A stretch of 64,000 bases of DNA from Plutella xylostella (taxonomy: Eukaryota; Arthropoda; Insecta; Lepidoptera; Plutellidae): positions 5,530,501-5,594,500 of the forward strand of contig NC_063998.1 in NCBI RefSeq assembly GCF_932276165.1, in the 5' to 3' direction. Positions 1 through 8,700 of this stretch are shown here, piece by piece. The position numbers were made by a program, and so were the translations under genes. The notes below the pieces were generated by a model, which had not been told where the DNA came from, searched no databases, and saw nothing but the letters and a program-made list of their open reading frames with translations. Numbering within the stretch: position 1 is the first letter of the stretch; every line of letters starts with the position of its first letter.

Positions 1-2898
1 AGATGCCTTGTTGATTAGCCTAATAGCCCTAGTGAGTGGAGCGTCATGTAGCAGGTTGGTGCGGGCGGTGGGCACCGCGAGCAGCCGGCCCGCGCGCCGC
101 CGCAGCCCGCGCCCGCCCGCCGGCACCGCGAGCCCGATGCTCTCCAGCACAGTGGGATTGCACAACCATCCTCTAAACACCATAAATACCATTTTGGTCA
201 AAGCCAGGTCTCTCCTAACTTCAATCTTGCTGTATCCAACCATACCTAGTATAAATAAAGATGGGTACAGCAAAGGATAGCCCGGATACACCCCGTACAT
301 TTTTAGGTAAAGATACCTTAAAAATTTATTTTGAATACGCTCCAACATGAGATTATATTTAATTTCATGCGGAGCCCAGATGACTGCGTTGCTTTCTAAT
401 TTACTCCTAACTAGCGCATTATACAGGGCTTTCACAGTACGTATGTCTGTAAAGCCCTGGCAGCTACGGAGCACAAAACCTAAAGTTTTAAAAGCACCTT
501 TACATATATTCACAATGTGATCACTAAATGACAGAGTGGAGGTGAACTTGACGCCCAGGTCCCGCACGGAGCTGACCCGCGCCAGCGCGCCGCCGCCCAG
601 CGTGTACTGGTGTCGCAGCGGCTCGCGCGCTCTGCTGAACGTCATCTGCACGCACTTCGAACCATTAAACTCCAGCTTATTGTCGCAACCCCATGCTACG
701 ACCCTGTCAATATCCTGCTGCAGCCTAATCGCGTCTTCTTCATTTCTAATTTCTAAAAACAGTTTGAGGTCATCTGCAAACAACAGACAAGTAGCGTCCA
801 TCAGGATTTCGGGAAGGTCATTGATCATTATAATAAATTCTAATGGTCCCATGTTGCTACCCTGATTTACTCCTGAGTATGTTGAAAAAGGTTCTGAGTA
901 TCTGTTTCCAAAGTCCACGTATTGCTGTCTATTATGCAAGTAATTCCTGAAGAAGGTCAGCGAATGTGTCGTGCAGCCGATAGCTGCCAATTTGGTTAGA
1001 AGGATGTCGTTGTCAACCGTGTCAAATGCTTTTTTAAAGTCGAAATAGGCAGCATCGACTTGCACTCCAGCATCCACTGACGGAACCACACGAGACATGA
1101 AGCTGAGGAGATTACTGTTGGTACTTCGTCCTGGCCGAAAACCATGTTGGCAGTCGGACAGTTGACTACTTACCTCATTGTATATCATTTTCTGCAATGC
1201 TGATTCAAAAACCTTCGCGAATACCGACAGAACTGCTACCGGCCTGTATCCGTTTACATCTGACCCCAAACTGCCCTTAGGAACTGGAATAACCCTAGTG
1301 ATTTTCCATAGTTTTGGGTATAACGCACTTTCTAGGCAACAGTTATATATATGCAGCAGTGGATCGAGGAGCAGCATGCGGCAGTCCTTCACCAGGTAAG
1401 CAGGCACGCCGTCGGGACCGGCGGAGGTCTTGGGCGCGAGGCGGGCCAGCGCGGCGGACACGTGGCCGGCGCTGAGCGCGGCGAGGTGCACGCGCGCCGC
1501 GCCCCCCGCGCCCCCCGCCCGCGCCGCCTCCTCCACACTCAGCCGCGGCGGCTGTGCGCTGTACACCGAGTGGAAGTACTCAGCAAAGTAATCGGCGCTC
1601 TCTTGCTCGTTCAACTCCGTTCCATCTCGCGTTATAATAATTTTATTTCTTGCTGACCTTTTTGACTTAATGAAGCTCCAAAAGGATTTAGGATCTCTAG
1701 CTAGTTGTTTTTGAATCCGGTCATTGTAACTTTTTTCTGCGAGTTGAATACCAATTTTTACTTTTGTCCTGTATTTCGAAAATTCCTCATAATCACACTG
1801 CGATCGCGTAAGTTTGTAGGTTTTATGTAAAGATGCTTTTAAGGTAATGTCGCGAATTAATTCAGCCGTGTACCATTCAGGATAATAGTATCTTGAAGTT
1901 ACAGGCTTTCGCATCTTTTTGGGAACACAATCATCAATAATTTCTCTTAAAATTGTATAAAAAGACTGTAAAACTGTATCAGGATCCTTTTCTTCATATA
2001 ACTTAGTCCAATTTGTTTCAGCTAATTTAGTATATAACAAGGGAAAATTAGCCTTACTGAAATTCCATTGTTGAGCAATCCCAGTACCAAAGAAATCATC
2101 AGCACAGGATGCGGGCGAGGCGGGCGGGGGCGGCGGCGGCGCGCGCGCGGCCCGCGGGGCGCCCGTCCACTCCACCAGCAGCGGCGGGTGGTATTCGTCC
2201 ACTTTGACTACAGGTTCGCTGGAAAGACTGACATTCACTGTTTCCAGACTGTTATTAGTTAAAACCAAGTCTAAGCATCTATCATTTTTATTTATTACTG
2301 TGTTCATTTGGGTGAATTCGCAAAAGGTTATGAAATATTCGTAGTAATTTCTTATATCTACAGAACTTGAGATCAAATTAAAATCACCTAAAACTAAAAT
2401 ATTTTTGTACTTTGCACACATAAACTCTAAAACACTAAACAACGTTAAGTAATCCTGATCTGAAGATTTAGGAGGAATGTACACTACACACACACGAAAC
2501 AACAGTTTATTAGAGCGATAGACTCCCGCACACACTATCTCACTGACGGCACTGTCGACGTCGACGTGCGGCGGCAGCGCGACGCGCCGCAGCTGCAGGC
2601 GCGGGCCGGCCGCCAGCAGCGCGCCGCCCTGCTTGCGCCCGTCCGCGCGGTCGCAGCGCAGCACGGAGTAGCCCGCCGGCACCAACTCTCCATCAAATAT
2701 TGAATCGTTGCAGCCCGTCTCAGTGATAGCAAAGATTTCAGCATTTGCTGCCAATAAGCTGTTTTGAAATTCAACCAACTTCGTCCTCAATCCTCTAACA
2801 TTTTGGTAAAAGATGCTTACAGACTTACGCTTTTGTATTTTGTCCTTGTTCTCGAAATGGAGAGGAACGAAACCACGTCCATTCGCTGTATTCCACAT
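1..2898 (-). CDS. LINE ORF2: endonuclease / reverse transcriptase (3' end outside window)
   Basis: The frame starts with ATG at 2898-2896, just after an in-frame TAG (2901-2899), and stays open to base 1, so at least 966 codons are present. Near the N terminus comes IFYQNVRGLRTK, the usual opening of an AP-type endonuclease. It is followed by an FAITET-like motif and LVLGDFNL, an endonuclease core. The RT fingers and palm follow: GYRPVAVLSV, a HGFRPGRST motif, AYFDFKKAFDTV, the SGVNQGSNMGPL turn, and the catalytic FADDLKLF at about 780-757. The start overlaps the ORF1 end by 74 bp in another frame, which suggests re-initiation or ribosomal coupling (inference). Short alanine/proline/arginine-rich, very GC-rich stretches interrupt the AT-rich frame at about 2100-2200 and 1440-1560. 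Confidence 0.9.
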   Translation of the reverse strand, partial: MWNTANGRGFVPLHFENKDKIQKRKSVSIFYQNVRGLRTKLVEFQNSLLAANAEIFAITETGCNDSIFDGELVPAGYSVLRCDRADGRKQGGALLAAGPRLQLRRVALPPHVDVDSAVSEIVCAGVYRSNKLLFRVCVVYIPPKSSDQDYLTLFSVLEFMCAKYKNILVLGDFNLISSSVDIRNYYEYFITFCEFTQMNTVINKNDRCLDLVLTNNSLETVNVSLSSEPVVKVDEYHPPLLVEWTGAPRAARAPPPPPPASPASCADDFFGTGIAQQWNFSKANFPLLYTKLAETNWTKLYEEKDPDTVLQSFYTILREIIDDCVPKKMRKPVTSRYYYPEWYTAELIRDITLKASLHKTYKLTRSQCDYEEFSKYRTKVKIGIQLAEKSYNDRIQKQLARDPKSFWSFIKSKRSARNKIIITRDGTELNEQESADYFAEYFHSVYSAQPPRLSVEEAARAGGAGGAARVHLAALSAGHVSAALARLAPKTSAGPDGVPAYLVKDCRMLLLDPLLHIYNCCLESALYPKLWKITRVIPVPKGSLGSDVNGYRPVAVLSVFAKVFESALQKMIYNEVSSQLSDCQHGFRPGRSTNSNLLSFMSRVVPSVDAGVQVDAAYFDFKKAFDTVDNDILLTKLAAIGCTTHSLTFFRNYLHNRQQYVDFGNRYSEPFSTYSGVNQGSNMGPLEFIIMINDLPEILMDATCLLFADDLKLFLEIRNEEDAIRLQQDIDRVVAWGCDNKLEFNGSKCVQMTFSRAREPLRHQYTLGGGALARVSSVRDLGVKFTSTLSFSDHIVNICKGAFKTLGFVLRSCQGFTDIRTVKALYNALVRSKLESNAVIWAPHEIKYNLMLERIQNKFLRYLYLKMYGVYPGYPLLYPSLFILGMVGYSKIEVRRDLALTKMVFMVFRGWLCNPTVLESIGLAVPAGGRGLRRRAGRLLAVPTARTNLLHDAPLTRAIRLINKAS

Positions 2899-4540
2899 CT
2901 AGGGGCCATATCTGTGGGTTAACTAGTTGGTCAAATTTACATTCCGGGACGCCAACCTTGAAGGAGGCGTAGCGTCTAGGTATTTTTGGTTTAAGTTTTA
3001 GAACTTGTACCTTTATGTCATTTCCTAAAGCATTTTTCAGAAACTCAGTCATATTCTCTTCAGTAATATTTTGTTCAAGTCTCCACACATGTAAATACTT
3101 CATTCTCTCAATAGCCTTCAAAACCGTTGAACCATTTTTACCTCTGTTTACTGGGTTGAACCTCTTCTTCTTGACTTCAGTCCATGCGTTCTGTTGACCT
3201 TCCCCAACCACCGCGGCGTAGCTGATTACCGGCTGTGGGGCAGACATCGGGGCCATGGCAGAAGGTGCCGGGGGCGCAGGCAGCGCCGGGGGCGCAGGCA
3301 GCGCCGGGGGCGCAGACAGCGCCGGGTGCGCAGAAAGCGCCGGGGGCGCAGACAGCGCCGGGGGCGCAGACAGCGCCGGGTGCGCAGGCAGCGCCGGGGG
3401 CGCAGGCAGCGCCGGGGGCGCAGACAGCGCCGGGGGCGCAGACAGCGCCGGGGGCGCAGACAGCGCCGGGGGCGCAGACAGCGCCGGGGGCGCAGACAGC
3501 GCCGGGGGCGCAGACAGCGCCGGGGGCGCAGACAGCGCCGGGGGCGCAGACAGCGCCGGGGGCGCAGACAGCGCCGGGGGCGCAGAAAGCGCCGGGGGCG
3601 CAGAAAGCGCCGGGGGCGCAGAAAGCGCCGGGGGCGCAGAAAGCGCCGGGGGCGCAGGCAGAGCCGGGGGCGCAGACAACGCCGGCGGTGAAACCGTCAA
3701 GGGCTGGGCACCGCGTCGGCCACCGCCGCCGCCGCCGCCGCCGCCGCCGCTCCTTCCGCCGCCGCTGGTTGCTGCATCCAACATCATTTTCGTGGCGGTA
3801 CTCTTTGACGACTTCCCCTTTTTAGAGTTAGTTGCAGTTGGTGCGGCTGCTGATTGATTGCCTGGGGAAGTGCCTGTGAAACTGTTGTTAGTCCCTTCTA
3901 TATTTTTCCCCGTCATAAACTTTATTTCCGTAAGTAGTTTGATATTCTCAGTTTTAAGTTCAGATATCAATTTCCCGTGCTCTTGACATATTGCCTGCTT
4001 AATTTCATCCGATAATTCCCTTTTTAATACAGCAATCGTTTTCTCCATTTCTGCTGCAAACGTTTTCTTGATTTCTGCTATCAGATCATTTTTAGATTCA
4101 GCAAAATGATTTTTAAATAGCTTATCTATTCTGGTGGTTGAAGTATGACAGTTTTTAGAAGGACTGTCATCTCCAAGAAATATTATTTCCTCGTCAACTG
4201 TGCAAACGGGTTCAGACGGTACAACCTTAGCTCTTAGGGTAACGTTATTACAATTTTCTACATTTTCTTCAGGGTTTAATTTCGGACTCTGTTTAGCCGG
4301 TAAAGTATTTTTTTGTTGGCGTAACGGAGTATTAAGGTTTCCATTTTTCGGCCTTTTGCAAAAACATGTATCACATATCCATGTTTTCTTATGTTCCGTC
4401 GACATAGTGTTACAAAACCTTTGAAAAGATACGTTAGCACAATCTAAGTCATATTTTTCATGACAAGTGGCACAAGTTAGGTACTGCCTACCAGGTATAG
4501 GTTGCAAGCAACCCGCACAACAGTTATCCACCTTATCCAT
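2825..4540 (-). CDS. LINE ORF1 with PHD-like zinc finger and proline-rich minisatellite
   Basis: This 571-aa protein opens with a cysteine-rich finger at residues 8-60 (CAGC, CATCH, DCANVS, then WICDTC). Its spacing is that of PHD-type fingers found in ORF1 of some insect LINEs. About residues 140-210 are a charged, coiled-coil-like helix. A glycine run (about 260-275, coded by a GCC/GGC microsatellite) leads into roughly two dozen copies of a hexapeptide PPALSA. After the repeat comes a conserved C-terminal part with an RRM-like look (about 470-560). ORF1 proteins of this kind bind the element's RNA. The repeat stays in frame throughout, so selection or recent amplification has kept it translatable. 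It is not a host gene: it is coupled to the downstream RT frame. Confidence 0.85.
   Translation of the reverse strand: MDKVDNCCAGCLQPIPGRQYLTCATCHEKYDLDCANVSFQRFCNTMSTEHKKTWICDTCFCKRPKNGNLNTPLRQQKNTLPAKQSPKLNPEENVENCNNVTLRAKVVPSEPVCTVDEEIIFLGDDSPSKNCHTSTTRIDKLFKNHFAESKNDLIAEIKKTFAAEMEKTIAVLKRELSDEIKQAICQEHGKLISELKTENIKLLTEIKFMTGKNIEGTNNSFTGTSPGNQSAAAPTATNSKKGKSSKSTATKMMLDAATSGGGRSGGGGGGGGGGRRGAQPLTVSPPALSAPPALPAPPALSAPPALSAPPALSAPPALSAPPALSAPPALSAPPALSAPPALSAPPALSAPPALSAPPALSAPPALSAPPALSAPPALPAPPALPAHPALSAPPALSAPPALSAHPALSAPPALPAPPALPAPPAPSAMAPMSAPQPVISYAAVVGEGQQNAWTEVKKKRFNPVNRGKNGSTVLKAIERMKYLHVWRLEQNITEENMTEFLKNALGNDIKVQVLKLKPKIPRRYASFKVGVPECKFDQLVNPQIWPLDVEYSEWTWFRSSPFREQGQNTKA
3262..3690. 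repeat. 18-bp coding minisatellite inside LINE ORF1
   Basis: About 24 nearly identical 18-bp units with core GCCGGGGGCGCAGACAGC. They encode PPALSA on the minus strand, with variants PPALPA and HPALSA that match single-base changes (gacagc/aaagc/ggcagc). All three plus frames are also open here, but only because of repetition and high GC. Confidence 0.95.
3721..3762. repeat. (GCC)n trinucleotide run
   Basis: GCC/GCG repeats coding for a polyglycine tract in the LINE ORF1 on the minus strand, next to the 18-bp minisatellite. Confidence 0.85.
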
Positions 4541-4650
4541 ATTTCATACCAGTAGTGACCTCTATACGTCAGACTATGTATTATTACAGCCTCAGGTGTT
4601 ATGAGAAGTGGCTTTAATTGTAGTTGTATCTATATCCTTCAGATGGCGCT

Positions 4651-5713
4651 GTTAAATCAATTCATCGATAATCATCATAAAAAAAATTAAAGTTTATATA
4701 AAATCGTGATTCAATGAAAAAAACTCTCCATACTAGCTTTATTAAACACTTTTAAAGACACATAAGTTCAGTTTATGGTAAAACATACCTTTATAGGTTC
4801 TTATTTTTAAATTTGGTCCCTTTAACGGCCGTATGAATAATGTGTAATTTTAGCCACAATAGCTCACAGATTCAGTAGATAACACTAGCACTTCATTATT
4901 GCACTTGTTGTTAACTGGATATAATGAAATATTGGTCAAAAATCACTTAAAACTTTAAATTTTCAATATTTATACGGAGCTCCATATTTACGTGACCGTG
5001 GCGCCACCTCTACGGCTAGATCGGCTCTTCGACGATTTTATGACGTCATTCGCTACCATGCAGCCGCTGACGTCATCAAGATCGTAACTCTGTGAATATT
5101 TACACTTTAGATTGACAGAAGTGACATTTAACAATTGAACATTTTTATTCTCTTTGGTTGAAACTTTAACCTTGCGCAGCGTCTTGAAGGACAAATTATA
5201 TTTTAATTTTTGATAAAATAATCGGAATCCTTGAATATTTTATATTTTTAAGAATGAGACACTTATTAAGAAAATAATATCTCGAAACGGTTTTGGAATT
5301 AGCATCAAAATTTTTTACTTAACATACCGAATTAAGACGTGGCAAAAATTTTCATCGCGCACACTCACATCACGCAGCCTCAAGAGCGAGCGCGATGGAG
5401 AACTTTTATCACCGTGCTAGCCCTTCAGGGTGTCTAAATTGGCCAATACGCAGCAGATATTTAGGTCTCTTGAGGTGCGGTGTGAGTGCGGGCGAAGTCC
5501 TTAAAAACCGACCGACGCTATTGGTTAGCTCGAGCTTATGCCGTTCGATTTCTTTTCGTCTATTATGGCTATGACAATGGCACAATCCGATTGCTTATCA
5601 TTCGTTATTCATTGCACATGCAAAGACAGCAGCAATTTTGGTATCCTCTCCTCTCGTGAACAGAACTGTAAATTTTCATACGAGTAATGAAACATAAAAC
5701 AAACTTTTTACAG
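4651..5713. other. Drosha intron sequence between the LINE and the first visible exon
   Basis: No exon was found here. The stretch is AT-rich. It holds two full palindromic CRE-type octamers TGACGTCA (5041-5048 and 5068-5075) and a dispersed repeat at about 5340-5480. A polypyrimidine tract plus CAG at 5701-5713 is the splice acceptor of the next exon. Confidence 0.5.
5340..5480 (+). repeat. Dispersed repeat, inverted relative at 58065-58185
   Basis: The segment with cagcctcaagagcgagcgcg reappears in inverted orientation near 58090-58120. A flanking tagcccttcag motif is present in both copies. This suggests a short MITE-like family; its ends are not certain. Confidence 0.5.
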
Positions 5714-8700
5714 GTGGCAGACCGTGTGTTTTCCCTTGCTCTCTGGTACAACGAGCCTGAACTCCTGGAGGTCTGGTCCAAGGAGCGAGGGCATCCGTTA
5801 CAGGAGCAAGAGCCGTTGGGGGACAGGAAGTACATCAAGGACTTTGAGTTCTTGCAGCGGCTCACGGAATTTGAGGAGTCTATAGGTGAGTTTATGTTGT
5901 GTTTTCATTTTCATTTCATTTATTTATTCAAGAACAATATACATTGTATGTGAATATACCTATAAAATAAAATAATTTAACATAATCATTATAATTATAA
6001 AAATAGCGTGCAAAAACAAATTAAATACAAAGTCAAAAGAATAATAATAAAATCAAATAATTAAGTAGGTACATATTATGTCATAATGTGTATATTTTTA
6101 TCGATATTTTGCTTTTGTTGAATGAATTGACTGAAAGAAGAAAACAACGTATAATGAAGTGCTAATAATCAATGATTGATTGTTTATATTATTGAACGAC
6201 CAGATGGTACAGTGGTTTAGTAAGCCAGAGTAAGCCTTACTGAAGTGCCGGGTGAGGGCCCCGGATTCTTATCTGGATCGGGGAGATATATTTGTTTAAA
6301 ATCAGATATTTGCTCGCGTGTCTTGGATATTAGATGTTTGCAATGTGTGAGGTATCCAATCCGACATCCATGCGCGGAGGCGGACAGTATGTGAATAACC
6401 CGTCTCTTCTCCTCTCGTCTCTTCTCGTGCAGTGAAGGTGAAAGTGAAGTTTTATTAAATGTAAAAATCTCCAATCCCCATTCCAGGCGTCCAATTCAAG
6501 CACATCCGTCTCCTAGCCCGTTCCTTCACGGACCGCTCGGTCGGGTTCACTCACCTGACGCTCGGCTCCAACCAGCGCCTCGAGTTCCTCGGAGACACCG
6601 TGCTGCAGCTGCTGGTGTCCGACCGGCTGTACCGGCACTTCCCCGACCACCACGAGGGGCACCTGTCTGTGAGTTATACTAAGCGGGCGGAAAGTTAGTC
6701 ATAACAGTTATGTATATGGCATGTAGGTACTCAGGAATGAAATCTCTGAAGGAAGTCAGAGGGTTATCGAACGGTTACGGTTACCGTGGGCTACCCACTT
6801 TTTGTATTACATTAAAGGAGAACGGCAGTGGGCGTACCGCCTTTTTTTGGAGCGTTTCAGAACCATGTTTTCACCATTTATTAATACAGTGTAGATAAGG
6901 TATTTTCAGTAATTACAATATTTTTAGAAGTCGGGGGAAAAGAAAAAATTATAAATGAAGAATATTATAATATATAAAGCTGGATTACCACTGACTGACT
7001 GACTGACATAGTAGTTCTCCCAGAAGGAGCCATTTTTTGATATGAAAATGTTTTAGGGATATGTACAGGGTGCTCGGGTGAGTAGAGAAAAACCTCGACT
7101 TTTTAAAAAAAGTTGTAAAAAAAAAAATTTTTTTTGCTCCTCTTTTTTGGTGACCATACATTTTTTCATATTTCGAGGGTGTATTTAGAGTGTCTGACAG
7201 ATTATAAAAAAAATATAAAAAAATAAAAAAACAAAATGGCGGCCGAGTTGCAGTCAAGTAAAGTTTAGGGTGTGTCAGACCCGACTTGAGGTGAATTGAT
7301 CTCCCGGAAGGGGGGGAGGTGGGGGGATTCTGTTTTTTGTAAACGGTGGGGCACATGATGAAATTTATGAGAAAATTCCAAAAAAATATTTTTTTTTAAT
7401 TGCGGGTGGAGGGGAGTTTTTTTTATAAAAACGTGTTTTTTCGGGGATTTTCAAAGCATTTTTTTATTGTGTTCGAGGCATTTGACAGGTTTGACTTGTA
7501 TGGAGCGGTTGTGTAGTTTGACGAGTAGAGTTGCCATGTGAAAAATTTTTCCCCATTTTCAGGGTAAATTTCGAGATTTTCCCCAAAAACATGAAAAGTA
7601 GAAATGGCCACTTTTGATTTTAAAATTTGATGCAGTTTTGTCGGAAAGACCCGTACTAATGACATTTGACCATTTTTATTACTTTCGACTGGCAACCCTG
7701 CGCGATAGGCGAGATTATATTTTTTCGGATTTTTTTACGTCGACCCAACTTGAGGTGAATTGATCTCCCAGAAGGGAGGCAGGTGGGGTGATGATTCTTT
7801 TTGTACACGGTCTGATGTATGGTGCAGTTTATGGGAAAATTCCGAAAAGTTGAAAAAACAAAATGGCGGACTGCTTTGGCGGCCATTTTGTAAAAGTGAC
7901 TTTTTTTCACGATTTTTTATTGGATTTTTTACCTATTTAGAGTCGTTGGGGAGATTTGTCTTGTATAGCGCATTTGTGTAGTTTGTTGGGTAGACTATAC
8001 CAGTAAAATAAAATTTCCCCATTTTTAGGGAAAATTTCGAGATTTTCCCCAAAAACCTGAAAAATAGAAATAACCGTTTTGGATTTTAAAAAATGATGCA
8101 GTTTAGTCAGAAAGGCTCATACTAATGACATTTGACTATTTTTATTACTTTCGGCTGGCAACCCTGAGAAATACGGGAGATTATATTTTTGAAAAAGTTC
8201 GACGTCGATTCAAGTTGAGGTGAATTGATCTCCCAGAAGGGGGGGAGGTGGGGTGATATTTTTCTTTGAACATGGTTGGATATATGGTGAAATTCATGGG
8301 AAAATTCCGAAAACTGCAAAAATCAAAATGGCGGATGAAGTGGTAGCCATTTTGTAAAAGAGAAATTTTACATGTTTTAAGGCTATTTCACCTGTATTGA
8401 GTGGTCTGACAGTTTTGACTTGTAGAGCGCGTTTGTGTAGGTGGATGCATTTAGTTTTCTTATGAAATAAAAACTCCCCATTTTCAGGGAAAAAAACAAA
8501 ATTTCCCTAGAAACATGAGAAATTATACATAAATATGCAATTTTATCGTTTTGTGATGGTCTGAGGAGATTCGAATGTATGGCGCGTTTGTGTAGAAAAA
8601 TGCATAGATTTTTAATTAATAATAGAAAACTCCCCACTTAAAGAAAAAAAAACAAAATTTCTCTAAAAACATGGGAAAATTTACATAAATATACAATTTT

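Larger units (their letters stand above)
1..4650 (-). mobile_element. Non-LTR retrotransposon (Jockey/CR1-like), 5' part and ORFs
   Basis: A LINE reads right to left and runs off the left edge. It has a short 5' UTR (the 5' end, near 4650, is a guess), a zinc-finger ORF1, and an endonuclease/reverse transcriptase ORF2. Both frames are open wherever they can be followed, so the copy looks young. It lies antisense inside the intron upstream of the first visible Drosha exon. The clade is inferred from the ORF1 finger and the order of endonuclease then RT; Jockey versus CR1 cannot be settled without alignment. Confidence 0.85.

Noticed and set aside
3194..3857. Three long plus-strand frames (Arg-, Gly-Ala- and Ala-Pro-rich)
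   Set aside because: They are shadows of the 18-bp GC-rich repeat; the real frame is the minus-strand ORF1 with the zinc finger.
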